Of a stretch of 64,000 nt of DNA, positions 1 to 9,917 are shown piece after piece (the stretch's first letter is position 1; every line of letters begins with the position of its first letter). The stretch comes from Verrucomicrobiaceae bacterium (lineage in GTDB: Bacteria; Verrucomicrobiota; Verrucomicrobiia; Verrucomicrobiales; Verrucomicrobiaceae): NCBI GenBank assembly GCA_947466075.1, contig CANIBP010000002.1, positions 186,001 through 250,000 of the forward strand. The letters are read 5' to 3'. Both the position numbers and the translations under genes were made by a program. The notes beneath the pieces were generated by a model that saw only the letters and a list, made by a program, of their open reading frames with translations, ran no database searches and was not told the DNA's origin.

Positions 1-304
1 TCCAGTTGGCAGACGGTCACGAATCTCACCCCAGAGAGACTCAGGATCACGCCGCATGTCTACGACACCAATGACCACGATGCCGCGTGGTTCAGGTACA
101 TAGAATAAGGCCAGATGGCGGCGGCGTAAAATCAGTCGGCGCACAGGACGACGCCATTTGAGGGAAGCAAAGAAGGAGCACCGTGGCTTTTTCAGCCAGG
201 GTGAGCAATTCCAGACCTTTACCTTCCTCTTGGTCCTCCGCCTCGGCATAGAAACGCTGCATGTCGGCCTCAGCGGCCCACGTCCACACGATCTCGCGTT
301 TCAT
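1..304 (-). pseudogene. ParE/RelE-type toxin, frameshifted, runs off left edge
   Basis: The first ~44 codons read from the ATG at 302-304 resemble the N-terminus of a ParE/RelE-family toxin. The frame then drifts into an unrelated tail and stops near 92. Skipping one base near position 172 on the minus strand restores a convincing toxin C-terminus (SLKWRRPVRRLILRRRHLAL, then YVPEPRGIVVIGVVDMRRD) that stays open to the window edge. The gene therefore carries a +1 frameshift; it could be a decayed toxin, a sequencing error, or less likely programmed frameshifting. It overlaps the upstream antitoxin by four bases (ATGA), the usual type II arrangement. The family assignment rests on the Arg-rich strand and the GIVV..V.DMRRDP ending. 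Confidence 0.7.
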
Positions 305-519
305 GCACGGGAGGCAAGGATGCGGGCCTTCACGTCGCTCCAGGGGGAAACGCGGTCAGGGTGCTGGCGGTATTCTTGCCAACGCTGCTCGACGAATTCG
401 GCCAGCGCTGGACTCTCAGCGGGCGAATCATCCATCACATCCTGCCAAAGCTCAGCCATGAGGGTCATCTTGTCCTCATCAGGCAGTTGTGCGATTCCTG
501 GAAAGTGTTCGGCGATCAT
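301..519 (-). CDS. Antitoxin of a type II toxin-antitoxin pair (addiction-module component family)
   Basis: A 72-residue acidic helical protein with the pattern typical of the small addiction-module component family (TIGR02574-like): an N-terminal LPDEDKMTLMAELWQDV helix, a proline-containing linker (SPAESPAL), and a C-terminal E..WQEY..HPD..SPW.DVKARI segment. Such proteins neutralise a RelE/ParE-type toxin encoded just downstream, and here the toxin start overlaps the antitoxin stop by four bases, so the two are translationally coupled. The partner toxin appears frameshifted, so the pair may no longer be functional. Autoregulation is typical of these modules, but I see no clear operator. 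Confidence 0.75.
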   Translation of the reverse strand: MIAEHFPGIAQLPDEDKMTLMAELWQDVMDDSPAESPALAEFVEQRWQEYRQHPDRVSPWSDVKARILASRA

Positions 520-576
520 GCGCAGAGATTAAGATGCCGTGAGCGAGGCGTCAATCGGATGATCAAGCGTGTGGCA

Positions 577-1512
577 TCACTCGCCTTCGGCGAAGTAGTC
601 CGAGTCGATGCGCTTCACCTCATAGACTTGAGCAACTGAGACGCCGACGTTGTGGTCGATCATGAGTTCGGCGAGTTCGTCACCGTCGATGAGGACGATC
701 TTGCTGTTGCTGACGTTCTTGGCGAATTCGACGGCCTCCTTGGTGAAGGTGGAGGTAGTGATGAAGATGCCTTTGGTGGCCTTGTTGCCAGCGAGAGCAC
801 CGGCGAACTGCTGCACATCCGGTCTGCCGACAGTCTTGTCGAGCCAGCGCTTCGCCTGAACGTAGATGGCAGCGAGACCGAGTTTGTCCTCTTTGATGAT
901 GCCGTCGATGCCGCCATCGCCCGATTTGCCGACAACCTGTGCGGCATCCCGCAACGAACCGCCGTAGCCCATTTTGACGAGCAGTTCGATGACGAGTCGC
1001 TCGAAGAATGCTGGCGTGCATTTGCGGATTAACTGAACCAGATCGGCTCTGACCGCGCTACGCATGAGTTGATGAGCAGATTCAAGGCGTTCGAGTGGCG
1101 CTGTTCCACTATCCTCATTGTCATCTTCGGTTTTGCCGTTTGATGCATCTGAATCTCGCCGCTTGTCACGGACAAAAAGCCGGTGCTCCTCGAACTGCCG
1201 AAGGATCTTCAGATCAATGCGGTCTTTGTATTGAGCGAGAAGCGTCTTGCCTCGTTCAGTGATGGAATATCGGCCACGCTCCGGGGTAGCAAGCGCGAGC
1301 GCTTTGCGCAAATGAACGATGGCCCAGGCGACTCGGTTGATGAGAGTGCTCTCTTTGGCGCTCGGAGTCAGTTCTGCCAGATCAGCTTCAGTCAGCTTGA
1401 ATTCCTGAATCACAGTTTCGCGCATATCCGAAGAACCGATCGTGCCGGGTTCTGCAAGAGCGGCTCGTCGCAGCACTGGCAGCATCATGGATTGGAAGTC
1501 TGGGACAGGCAT
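577..1512 (-). CDS. mrr: Mrr-type restriction endonuclease (type IV, modified-DNA targeting)
   Basis: 311 residues with the two-part Mrr layout. An N-terminal winged-helix domain (about 1-115, Mrr_N) begins with the typical MPVPDFQSMMLPVL. A C-terminal PD-(D/E)XK nuclease domain (about 160-300) carries GKSGDGGIDG with the catalytic Asp near 203, and YVQAKRW, the Q-x-K catalytic element near 219-221. E. coli Mrr cleaves methylated DNA and needs no cognate methylase; none is seen here. An acidic linker (NGKTEDDNEDSG) separates the domains. The gene sits beside a toxin-antitoxin pair on the same strand, suggesting the edge of a small defence or accessory patch. Length matches E. coli Mrr (about 300). 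Confidence 0.92.
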   Translation of the reverse strand: MPVPDFQSMMLPVLRRAALAEPGTIGSSDMRETVIQEFKLTEADLAELTPSAKESTLINRVAWAIVHLRKALALATPERGRYSITERGKTLLAQYKDRIDLKILRQFEEHRLFVRDKRRDSDASNGKTEDDNEDSGTAPLERLESAHQLMRSAVRADLVQLIRKCTPAFFERLVIELLVKMGYGGSLRDAAQVVGKSGDGGIDGIIKEDKLGLAAIYVQAKRWLDKTVGRPDVQQFAGALAGNKATKGIFITTSTFTKEAVEFAKNVSNSKIVLIDGDELAELMIDHNVGVSVAQVYEVKRIDSDYFAEGE

Positions 1513-1574
1513 GGTTCTTGATTAACGCATGCCTGTCAGGAATGCCAAGTTTGAAACGGCGTCATCCCGACTGG

Positions 1575-3749
1575 TCACTTCCCCATCACTTTCTCCAACT
1601 CCTCCACCGTCGTCACGGGAGCCTGGCAGGTGAAGTTTTGGCAGACGTAGGCGGCGGGTTGGCCTGCGACGGGTTTCATGCCGGCGAGGGCTTCGTTGTG
1701 AGTGGCGAGCCATGCTTGGGCTTCGCTGCCATCGGCGTGGAGGAGGGCGGCGTTGGGTAAAAACTGGCGGCGGAGGTGTTGGGTGAGCTTTTGGAATTCA
1801 GGCGCGGCTTTGTCTCCGGCGAGGACGATTTGCTGTTTGCCGCGATGGTGCAGGTCGAAGGCAATGGCCATGACGGGCACGGAGGACGGGCTGCTTTGCA
1901 GCGTGGAGCCGAAGAGGGCGAAGATTTTCTCGGCCTGTTGCTTCCAGGTGTCTTGGGCGAGCAGGGCGCTGAGGCGCACGAGGTTGAGAGAGGCCAGAGA
2001 GTTGGGTGAGGGCTCGGCGCCGTCGTAGTCTTCCTTGATGCGAAGGACGCTGTTGGGCATGTCGGTGTGGACGCTGTAGTAGCCGCCGTTTTTCGTGTCG
2101 AGGAAGAGCGTGTCCATCTCGCTTTGCAAGGCGGTGGCCCACTGGAGCCATTTCACGTCGAAGGAGGCTTGATAAAGATCGAGCAGGCCGTGGATGAGGC
2201 AGGCGTAGTCGATGGCGAAGGCCTTGGGGCCGCGTTCGCCTTCGCGCCAGGAGCGGTGCAGGCCTTTGCCGGGCGTGGTGCAGAGCTGGTCGTGGATGAA
2301 CTGTGCGGCTCCGGCGGCGAGCGCGATCGTTTCGGCATCGCCAAAGGCAGCTCCGGCACGAGCTAGGCCGGAGATGGCGAGTCCGTTCCATGCGGCGATG
2401 ATTTTGTCGTCGAGATGCGGGCGCGGACGTTTGGTGCGGGCTTCAAATAGCGTGCTCAGGCCTTTGTCGATGATGACTTGGACCTCTTCGGGGGTCTTCT
2501 TGAAGAACTCCGCGGTCTTTTTGAAGGAGACGGCGCGGTAGAGGGTGTTGAGGCCTTTGAGTTCGCCGTGCGGATCGCTTTCAGGCCGTGCGTTGCCATC
2601 GCGGCGGGCACCGTAAGCGTAGCGGAAGATGTTGCCTTCGTCTTTGCCGAGAAGTTCGTCGATCTCGGCGGCTTTCCAGACGTAGAAGGCACCCTCGGTT
2701 TTGTGCGCGGCATCGGCGGTAGCGAGGCTGTCAGCATCCTCGGCGGAGAAGAAGCCGCCGTCTTTGTGACGCAGATCGCGCTTAAGGTAGGCGACGGTGT
2801 TGCGTGCGATGCTTTCAAAGAATGCGGTCTGCGTGATCTGCCAGCCTTCCGCATAAGCGGTGAGGAGCTGCGACTGATCGTAGAGCATTTTTTCGTAATG
2901 GGGAATGTGCCAGTAAGCATCGACACTGTAACGATGGAAACCGCCACCGACGTGGTCGCGCATGCCGCCATTGGCCATGCCGCGCAGGGTTTTGACGGTC
3001 ATCTCCATGGCCCAGTTGCTCTCGGAGACGCGGTCCTCGCCCTTCCGCTCGGCGAGGATGCGATGGATGCGCATGAGCATGTTCAGCGAGGTCGGGCGCG
3101 GGAACTTCGGCGCTCCACCGAAGCCACCTTCATGGTAATCGAAGGAGCCAGAGAGGTCGTCGTAGGCCTTCTGCACCAGCGTCTCGTGATTAATGTCCGC
3201 GACGGCGGTGTTTTCGTTGTCGAGATGGTCCTGCAACTTCTCCACCGAGCGTGCGGCACGTTCGTCGATGCCTTTGCGGTCCTCCGTCCACACTTTGTGC
3301 AGTTCGGTGAGCAGGTTCTTGAAGCCAATGCGTCCAGGCGTGTTCTCCGGCGGATAATACGTGCCGCCGTAAAATGGCTTCAGCTCCGGCGTGAGGAACA
3401 CGCTCATAGGCCAGCCGCCGTGGCCGCTAGCGGCCTGCACGTAGGTCATGTAAGTGAGATCGACGTCAGGCCGCTCCTCGCGATCAACTTTGATGGGGAT
3501 GAAGTTGTCGTTGATCTGCTTCGCGACTTCCTCATTCTCAAAAGATTCACGCTCCATGACATGGCACCAGTGGCAGGTCGAGTAACCGGACGAGAGGAAG
3601 ATCGGCTTGTCCTCGGCCTTGGCCTTCGCGAACGCGGCATCGCCCCACGGCAGCCAGTTCACCGGATTGTGGGCATGCTGAAGCAGGTAAGGCGAACGCT
3701 CCTTGGCGAGGGCATTGGTAAATTTGTGGGGCTGGCCGGAATCACTCAT
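1575..3749 (-). CDS. YyaL/SPATA20-like thioredoxin-domain protein (DUF255)
   Basis: 724 residues, close to the usual length of the bacterial YyaL / mammalian SPATA20 family. The N-terminus (about 10-170) is a thioredoxin-like DUF255 domain opening with [21 protein letters not shown] and carrying the redox pair in [14 protein letters not shown] (Cys59 and Cys62). The rest is predicted to form an alpha/alpha toroid like six-hairpin glycosidases, with conserved stretches [20 protein letters not shown] and HYEKMLYDQ. No signal peptide is seen, so it is probably cytoplasmic. Biochemical function is not established for this family; thioredoxin-like redox activity and sugar-epimerase-like folding have been suggested. 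It lies upstream of mrr on the same strand with a 62-base gap, and nothing suggests a shared role. Confidence 0.9.
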   Translation of the reverse strand: MSDSGQPHKFTNALAKERSPYLLQHAHNPVNWLPWGDAAFAKAKAEDKPIFLSSGYSTCHWCHVMERESFENEEVAKQINDNFIPIKVDREERPDVDLTYMTYVQAASGHGGWPMSVFLTPELKPFYGGTYYPPENTPGRIGFKNLLTELHKVWTEDRKGIDERAARSVEKLQDHLDNENTAVADINHETLVQKAYDDLSGSFDYHEGGFGGAPKFPRPTSLNMLMRIHRILAERKGEDRVSESNWAMEMTVKTLRGMANGGMRDHVGGGFHRYSVDAYWHIPHYEKMLYDQSQLLTAYAEGWQITQTAFFESIARNTVAYLKRDLRHKDGGFFSAEDADSLATADAAHKTEGAFYVWKAAEIDELLGKDEGNIFRYAYGARRDGNARPESDPHGELKGLNTLYRAVSFKKTAEFFKKTPEEVQVIIDKGLSTLFEARTKRPRPHLDDKIIAAWNGLAISGLARAGAAFGDAETIALAAGAAQFIHDQLCTTPGKGLHRSWREGERGPKAFAIDYACLIHGLLDLYQASFDVKWLQWATALQSEMDTLFLDTKNGGYYSVHTDMPNSVLRIKEDYDGAEPSPNSLASLNLVRLSALLAQDTWKQQAEKIFALFGSTLQSSPSSVPVMAIAFDLHHRGKQQIVLAGDKAAPEFQKLTQHLRRQFLPNAALLHADGSEAQAWLATHNEALAGMKPVAGQPAAYVCQNFTCQAPVTTVEELEKVMGK

Positions 3750-3800
3750 TGGGGTAATGAGTTAACGTCGGCATGAGGGGCGGGGTTGCAAGGCGGGTGT

Positions 3801-5732
3801 TCAACTGCCCGCCTGCTGCTTCGGCAGCATCTTTGCAACGATCCACAGCAACGCACCGACTACTAAGGCAAGCGCGGCCCAGAGCCACGGCGAACCTTTG
3901 CCGCTTTGAAGAGGATCGTCTTGGTAACCGGGAAGTTTTTTCTCGTCGCCGAGGGTCGCAGCGACTTTGGTGGCGGTTTCGAATTCTTGGCGAACGAGCT
4001 GGAGATCGTAGCGAGTGTGAGTGGCGCGGCGGTTGCCGTAGCAGAGTTGAATAGGCGTGGTATCGGGCACGCGGAACAGCAGTCGCACGACGGGATATAC
4101 GAGGCGAACGGAGGTGAGCTGCAACGGGGCATTGTCGCCGTTGTCAGTCGTGAGTTGAATCGTGGGTGCCTTGGGTGCGGTGTAGAGGGCTAGGTGGAAG
4201 GTGTTGGATGTCTGACCGGGTTTGCGCTGCCAGTTTGCGGTGCCGAGGATACGCTCAAAGTGGCCCTGCTCATTGTCATGCTGCTCGGTGACACTCAGCG
4301 TGCGCATGAACAAGGGCGTGGGTGAGTCGAGTAGCAGTTCGCTGGCAGGGAAGTTGGGAAATGGCATTGTGATGTCCCATTTTGAAACCGTGGGAGCCTT
4401 GGGATCGGCCATTTCTGCAAAGGGGACCTCCACTTCATGCTCAAGACCCGGTTTGATGGCGAGAAATGGAATCTGATGGCCATCGCGCAGGATGCGCACG
4501 TCGTGCAGATCATTGGCGGAAAGTGCGAGCACCGCAGGATCGAGTTCGAGTTCAATCACGCCGGCTTCTTTGAATTGCACCTCGCGTTGAAAGGACCACG
4601 CGGAGACATCGAGCGGTGCGCCAGTCTCACCGACTTCGGGTGCGGTGGCGGTTTTGCGAAAGGCGGTGTTCGTTTCGACGGCGCTGGCGGTGGCGCTGTT
4701 GGCCGAAGCATCTCGAAGCTTGTCGCTCAGCGCCGCGATGTCGTAACGCGGCTCGGTAGCCTGCGCATTACCGATGAAGAATTGCCAATCACCAGCAGCA
4801 TCGGCCTGGAAGACGATGGGCACAGGATGCCGCGAGGCTTCGATGCTGTCGATGCGCAGCGGCGGGCTGTCGCCGTTGCGGATGACGAGTTCCACTTCGC
4901 GCGTGGTGGCGAGTTGATGCGCTGCGATGTCGAGATCCTCGGCGCTGCGGCCTTCGTGTTGCAGGCGGAACAGCGTGGAGCGGGTGTTGAGCAACGAGGT
5001 GTCACGTTGGAACACAGGTTCAGGCGTGTGAAGGCGCAGGTGGCCGAGCAAGACGTTGGCGGTGCCCAGATCGAGTGTGAGGTGCGTTTCGTTCTTCGCT
5101 TCGCTGCGGGCACGAATCATCACAGGCTGGGCGATGGTGCGCAGTTCGGGCAGATCACGACGGATTTGTGCTCCGGTAAAGGCGATGGGTGTGCTGCGTG
5201 CATCGTCAATCGTGACGCGAAAATGTGTCCATGCAGCGGGCGCGAAGGTGCAACGCAGGCGTTCCGTGCCGTTCTGACGGCAGATGAGCTCGTTGCTGGC
5301 CAGCGGCTGCCAGTTCGTGCCGTCTCTGCTCGCTTCGAGCGTGGCGGCCTTGATGAAGTTGGAGGCGTTGGTTTGCAGCAGCACCTCGCTGATCGTGTCG
5401 CGTGTCGGTGCCTGAAATTCGAGCACGGTGGTGCTTGGATTCAGCGTGGCTTTGAACGCTGCGGCATCGAGATGCTCCGGCCGCATGATGCGTGGCAGCG
5501 CGACGATGTAGGGCGTTTCAACACCGGCAGGACTGATCACCCGCAGATCATGAAACGCTGCACCACCAGTCGTGCGTGAGGCATCGAGCAACGCGGGTTC
5601 GAGTTCGATGCGCGTGAGGCCGGGCTGCGTGATGCGAACGGTTTGATGATGCGTCCACGCGGCGAAATCGGCGGCACTGGCGGAGAAGGACAGGCATAGA
5701 GCAAATAGAAGTGGATGCGTGTTGATGATCAT
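3801..5732 (-). CDS. DUF3999-type exported membrane-anchored protein
   Basis: 643 residues: an N-terminal signal peptide (cleavage likely after ASA near residue 20), a long extracytoplasmic region with two similar halves, and one C-terminal membrane helix (WAALALVVGALLWIVAKML) with a short basic tail. Both halves contain a [VI]xLDP/EPALL..S segment followed by LHDVRI/FHDLRV and discoidin-like blocks, consistent with DUF3999. The gene lies 48 bases downstream of a DUF2339 membrane protein on the same strand; DUF3999 and DUF2339 genes are often neighbours, which supports both calls and suggests a shared envelope role. No catalytic motif is visible and the molecular function is unknown. Confidence 0.75.
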   Translation of the reverse strand: MIINTHPLLFALCLSFSASAADFAAWTHHQTVRITQPGLTRIELEPALLDASRTTGGAAFHDLRVISPAGVETPYIVALPRIMRPEHLDAAAFKATLNPSTTVLEFQAPTRDTISEVLLQTNASNFIKAATLEASRDGTNWQPLASNELICRQNGTERLRCTFAPAAWTHFRVTIDDARSTPIAFTGAQIRRDLPELRTIAQPVMIRARSEAKNETHLTLDLGTANVLLGHLRLHTPEPVFQRDTSLLNTRSTLFRLQHEGRSAEDLDIAAHQLATTREVELVIRNGDSPPLRIDSIEASRHPVPIVFQADAAGDWQFFIGNAQATEPRYDIAALSDKLRDASANSATASAVETNTAFRKTATAPEVGETGAPLDVSAWSFQREVQFKEAGVIELELDPAVLALSANDLHDVRILRDGHQIPFLAIKPGLEHEVEVPFAEMADPKAPTVSKWDITMPFPNFPASELLLDSPTPLFMRTLSVTEQHDNEQGHFERILGTANWQRKPGQTSNTFHLALYTAPKAPTIQLTTDNGDNAPLQLTSVRLVYPVVRLLFRVPDTTPIQLCYGNRRATHTRYDLQLVRQEFETATKVAATLGDEKKLPGYQDDPLQSGKGSPWLWAALALVVGALLWIVAKMLPKQQAGS

Positions 5733-5780
5733 GAAAGTAGTAAAGAGCTTCAGCTCGTTCTGGGTGCTTGGGAAGACGAG

Positions 5781-8700
5781 CTAAAGCTCTGGAGTACTTT
5801 TCTCGTCGCTAAGGAAGCGTTGATACAAGAAAGAAGCCGCGAGAGCGATGATGGCCACCACGATGAGAGCGCCAATGCGGAATATGCTCTCAATGTTCGC
5901 GAGATCGTGGAAAAACAGCTTCAACAGCGCCACGGCGAGCAGGCCGATGCCAGCGTAGCGTGTGGGCGGATTGCGCTTCCAGATGCCGAGGATGAGCAAG
6001 GTAAGCGCGAACAAGGCCCAGGCGATGGTGTAGGTCATATCGCGAGCGAAATTGCCGTCGAAGTCGAAGACAATCGAACGACTGCCGACGGGCGTGAACG
6101 CATCGGCGATTTCGATGTTGAGCAGCAGGAAGAGCAGGATGCCACCGAGCGAGCAGAACAGGCCGCGCAGGTTCACTTTGTCCCAGCAATGGTTGGGAGG
6201 CGTGAGCCAAGCGGCGGCGCAGAACATCGCCAGCGCAGAGAGGCTGTAGGCATAGAGCTGCCAGTTGAGGATCGCGACATCGCCGCGTGTTTGATACGCC
6301 AGCACGGCGGGATTGAGGGCGAGACGGACGAACGAAGCGACGAGCAGCACGGTGCCGGTGCCGCGCAGGCCAGGATGAGGCACGCGGCGAAACAGCCAGC
6401 ACAATGCCGCGCCTTCAAGCGCCCAGCCGAGTGTGATCCACTGTTTCTCAAACTGGATCGGGAAGATGAGCGTGATGAAAAACAACGCCACGCCGCCGAA
6501 CCACGCGAGTTGCGTGAGACGTGCAGGATTGTCGGCACTGTGCTGTTTCAACACGAAGACGAGGCAGAGCAGTGGCGCGATGGCAAAGGCGATGGGGAGG
6601 AGGCCCATCATCTGATTCGGCCACGCTGCACCGACAAGTCGATAGACGAGGCCGAAGGTGCCGATTCCTGCCGCAGCGGAGGCGATCCACGGCAACTGGC
6701 GTTTGGCGAAGAGGGTTTGGTACACGAGCGGGAAAGCCGTGAAGAGCAGGTAGAAGCCGAGATACCAGAGCAAGGGCGTGATCGGCTGCGCGGCATTGAA
6801 ACTTTGCTGGTGCCAGGCCCATTCGAATGCGAGGACGCAGCCAAGCGCCGTTGGCGTGAGCACGGTGATGCCGCTGATACGCGTGAGACCGAGCAGGAAC
6901 ACCGTGAGCAGCAACGCGAGGCCAAACACCGATGAAGGATCGGCCACACGCAGATGCAGCGTGGCGAGAATGAGCAGTGCGAAGGGCAAAACGGCCGAAC
7001 TGACCGGCAGCATCGACGCGAACGCCACCTTGGGCATTTTGCGCGAGAGAAAAGTGCTGGCGATGCCAAACAGCACCGCGAAGCCGCCGAGGACGAGAAG
7101 GAACTGACTCAGGCTGCCCGTGGTATTTGCGGGAAGGCGGAACAGCCAGGCTCCGGCCGTCAGCAACGTGAGTGCGAGTGCCGCGAGCACTGGCACCAAA
7201 GCTCCAGTGGCAATGGCAAGGCCGATGATAAGCAGATCGACGAGCAGAATCGCGGGCCAGATCATGAGACTGATGGAATCGAGGCAGAACACCGGCATGA
7301 GCAGCAGCACGAGTGTGATCACCGGCGTCCAGCCCATGAATGGCGTCGCGTTCTGACTGCGGCGTTGCCACAGCACCGCGAACGCGGTGTGGAGGATGCC
7401 AAAGCCGAGATAGATGCCCAGCGCATACGGCAGCAGCTCTGCGTTTAGCTTGGTTGTCGTCCAAATCGAGAGATGCAGGAAGGTCAGCGAAGCGATGATG
7501 CCTTGAGCGATGGCAACGCGCGGCTGCTGCCACACGACGAGCATCACGATGGCATTGATGCCAAGCGCGAAGGTGTACAGCAGCGTCGGACGTTCGGTGA
7601 TGGCTCCGTAGCCGAGAAATGCGAACGCGGTGAACATCGCACTGCCGCAGAGCGCCAGAGCGGAGCCCGCAGGGAAGGCATCGTCATCATCACGTTGACG
7701 CGACCACCATGCGGCGAGCATGAACAACGTCGCGAAGCCGAGAAACACGATCACGGGCGTCCAGGTGGCCGAACCGACGGCGTATTCGGACGAGTGGAAG
7801 AATTTGGTCATCCAGCCGCCCTGCATGAAGATCGTTCCCGCAGCCGCCAAGGCTGTGAGATGCAGCCAGCGTTTGTGTTTGGCAACGGCTAGCACACCGA
7901 TGTCGAGCAGCGCGATGTAGCTGAAGAGGCCGACGGGATTGTCGCGACCGGTGGAGCAGAGAATCGGCGTCAAAAAGCCACCGAGCATGCCGAGCACCGC
8001 GATGACCTGCGCCTCCATGCGCACCGCGAGCAAGAACGCGGCTGCGGTGATGAGCGTCATCATACCGAAGGTCACGAGGGCATTGTCGAAGGGCGGAATG
8101 TGATACAGCGCGTGCGCGGCAAAGCTCACGCCGTAAAGAATGACGATGCCGGTGGCACAGAGTGTGTGCGCGAGTGTGGCGTAGGGTTTGCGCCGCTGAA
8201 TGACGACGCCAGCTCCCACCAGGCCAATGCCAATGACAAAGCCGATGGCGGTGCGCAGTTCGGGTGAAATCCAGCCGCGCTCGATGCTGAGTTTCACGAA
8301 GAAGATGATGCCGAGGAACAACGCGAGACCGCCGACCCACGCGAAGAGTTTCGCGCCCATGAATTGTTCGAGATTGATGCTGGGAGCAGGTGCTGGGCGA
8401 GGTTTGGCTTCCACGGACGGGTTGAAGCCCGAACTACGAACAGGGGCAGGTGTTTTCGTGACCGTTGGCTCAGGTTGGGGAATCGGCGGTGGCGCTGGAG
8501 CCTCGGGAACGGGCTCGACGGTGGGTTTTGGAGCCGTCGCCGAAATGAACTCACGCGGTGTCACGGGCGGCGGCGCGAATTTAGATTGCGCCTCAACCGC
8601 AGGCTCCTCCTGCGGTTGTGGTGTTTTGTTCACCTCTTCCAGCAACTCGATGCGCTGGATGAGCCGTGCCTCGCGTTCGATGAAGCGAGTCTGCTGCTCG

Positions 8701-8834
8701 CGTAGGAAGCCGATGTCGCGGCCCAGTTGATTTACCTGCCGGTTAGAACGGCGGGCGGTGACGATGGCACTGATGGGCAGTGCGAGCACGAGCACGACGA
8801 CGACGAGCAGGATGAAGATAATGAGTTCTTCCAT
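5781..8834 (-). CDS. DUF2339 polytopic membrane protein
   Basis: About 1017 residues from the chosen start (MEELIIFILL); an upstream in-frame ATG at 8909 would add 25 residues that do not look like membrane-protein N-terminus. It has one N-terminal helix, a coiled-coil stretch (QVNQLGRDIGFLREQQTRF and onward), a Pro-rich linker with repeated PEPxP/APAP segments (about 90-170), then more than 20 predicted membrane helices. This is the DUF2339 pattern. The coiled coil plus Pro-rich spacer would lie on one face of the membrane as an adaptor. It pairs with the DUF3999 gene downstream. A LysR-type regulator gene is divergent from it, with about 92 bases between starts, and is a candidate controller. 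Function unknown. Confidence 0.85.
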   Translation of the reverse strand: MEELIIFILLVVVVLVLALPISAIVTARRSNRQVNQLGRDIGFLREQQTRFIEREARLIQRIELLEEVNKTPQPQEEPAVEAQSKFAPPPVTPREFISATAPKPTVEPVPEAPAPPPIPQPEPTVTKTPAPVRSSGFNPSVEAKPRPAPAPSINLEQFMGAKLFAWVGGLALFLGIIFFVKLSIERGWISPELRTAIGFVIGIGLVGAGVVIQRRKPYATLAHTLCATGIVILYGVSFAAHALYHIPPFDNALVTFGMMTLITAAAFLLAVRMEAQVIAVLGMLGGFLTPILCSTGRDNPVGLFSYIALLDIGVLAVAKHKRWLHLTALAAAGTIFMQGGWMTKFFHSSEYAVGSATWTPVIVFLGFATLFMLAAWWSRQRDDDDAFPAGSALALCGSAMFTAFAFLGYGAITERPTLLYTFALGINAIVMLVVWQQPRVAIAQGIIASLTFLHLSIWTTTKLNAELLPYALGIYLGFGILHTAFAVLWQRRSQNATPFMGWTPVITLVLLLMPVFCLDSISLMIWPAILLVDLLIIGLAIATGALVPVLAALALTLLTAGAWLFRLPANTTGSLSQFLLVLGGFAVLFGIASTFLSRKMPKVAFASMLPVSSAVLPFALLILATLHLRVADPSSVFGLALLLTVFLLGLTRISGITVLTPTALGCVLAFEWAWHQQSFNAAQPITPLLWYLGFYLLFTAFPLVYQTLFAKRQLPWIASAAAGIGTFGLVYRLVGAAWPNQMMGLLPIAFAIAPLLCLVFVLKQHSADNPARLTQLAWFGGVALFFITLIFPIQFEKQWITLGWALEGAALCWLFRRVPHPGLRGTGTVLLVASFVRLALNPAVLAYQTRGDVAILNWQLYAYSLSALAMFCAAAWLTPPNHCWDKVNLRGLFCSLGGILLFLLLNIEIADAFTPVGSRSIVFDFDGNFARDMTYTIAWALFALTLLILGIWKRNPPTRYAGIGLLAVALLKLFFHDLANIESIFRIGALIVVAIIALAASFLYQRFLSDEKSTPEL

Positions 8835-8926
8835 AATGCCGCGAAGTGTCTCAGGATTGGCGGGCAATGGAAATTGATATTTCCAGGTGGCATCATTGAT
8901 AAAACGCATAGCCTTTCATCCAGCGC

Positions 8927-9802
8927 ATGAACGTCCATCACCTCGAACTCTTCTACTATGTCGCCAGGAACGGCGGCGTGAGCGCAGCGGCACGCGCGAT
9001 GCCGTATGGCATCCAGCAACCGGCGATTAGCGCGCAGATCCTTCAGCTCGAAGATGCGCTCGGCGTCACGCTGTATCAACGGCGGCCGTTTCAGCTCACG
9101 CGGGAAGGCCAGACGCTGTATGATTTCATCGTGCCATTCTTCAGCGGGCTGGCGGAAATGAGCGACCGCCTGCGTGGTGGCTGCGAAAACCGGCTGCGCA
9201 TCGCGGCGGCGGAAATTGTGCAGCGGGATTACTTGCCGGAGCTGCTCGCTCGCATGCGGCGGAAGGTGAAGGGCTTTCATTTCACGCTCACGCATGGCCG
9301 CCAGCAGGAGATTGAAGCGCTGCTCGCCGCGCAGGAGATCGACATCGGTCTCAGCACGCTGATGGACAAGACTGCGGCGAACATCGAAGCCCGCGAATTG
9401 CTGCGCTTGCCGATGGTGCTGCTCGTGCCGAAGACCAGCGGCGTCACCAAAGCCGCGCAGATTTTCGATCAGGACCGCATCGACCTGCCGCTCGTGGCCT
9501 TGGATGCGAAGGACGTGCTCTCGCGGGCGTTTCAGGCCGCGCTGCGGCAGCGCGGTGTGGACTGGATTCCGAGTCTCGAAGTCGGCAGCCTTGATCTCGT
9601 GCTGCGCTATGTCGCCGAAGGCTTCGGTGCCGGCCTGGCCCTGCGTCATCCGCGTGTCGAACTGCCCGCCGGTGTCAAAGCCCTCGCGCTCGATGATTTT
9701 CCGCCGCTGAGCTTCGGCGCGCTGTGGACCGGACGCCTGTCACCGCTGGGTGAAACATTTCTCGCCGAAGCAACGGCGGTGGCGGGGGAGTTAGCGGTTT
9801 AA
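8927..9802 (+). CDS. LysR-family transcriptional regulator
   Basis: 291 residues, the usual LysR length. The N-terminal winged helix-turn-helix (about 1-65) reads MNVHHLELFYYVARNGGVS, with the recognition-helix region QQPAISAQILQLEDALG and the wing LYQRRPFQLTREGQTLY. The remaining residues form the two-lobed periplasmic-binding-like effector domain ending with GFGAGLALRHP. The effector is unknown. It is divergently transcribed from the DUF2339-DUF3999 pair; LysR regulators commonly control the divergent gene, so this pair is the first target to test. The recognition helix contains an extra YGIQQ compared with the common QSxxS pattern, but the fold is clearly recognisable. Confidence 0.9.
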   Translation: MNVHHLELFYYVARNGGVSAAARAMPYGIQQPAISAQILQLEDALGVTLYQRRPFQLTREGQTLYDFIVPFFSGLAEMSDRLRGGCENRLRIAAAEIVQRDYLPELLARMRRKVKGFHFTLTHGRQQEIEALLAAQEIDIGLSTLMDKTAANIEARELLRLPMVLLVPKTSGVTKAAQIFDQDRIDLPLVALDAKDVLSRAFQAALRQRGVDWIPSLEVGSLDLVLRYVAEGFGAGLALRHPRVELPAGVKALALDDFPPLSFGALWTGRLSPLGETFLAEATAVAGELAV

Positions 9803-9917
9803 AAGTTTAATTGCACCGCCACTGTTTTCGATAGTAAGCTCACTTCATATTATAAATGCCAACTGGGAGACTTGGTCGCCGTTTCAGTCGCCTGAAGTGC
9901 GTGAGATATGCGCAAAC

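Noticed and set aside
2478..3776. Long plus-strand reading frame (432 codons) opposite the YyaL-like gene
   Set aside because: Antisense shadow of a well-conserved family gene; the translation has no recognisable domain.
4437..6935. Two long plus-strand frames opposite DUF3999 and DUF2339 genes
   Set aside because: Charged low-complexity translations produced by high-GC antisense of real membrane-protein genes; no family features.
8732..9649. Minus-strand frame of 305 codons over the LysR gene
   Set aside because: It overlaps an unmistakable LysR regulator; the translation lacks any domain.
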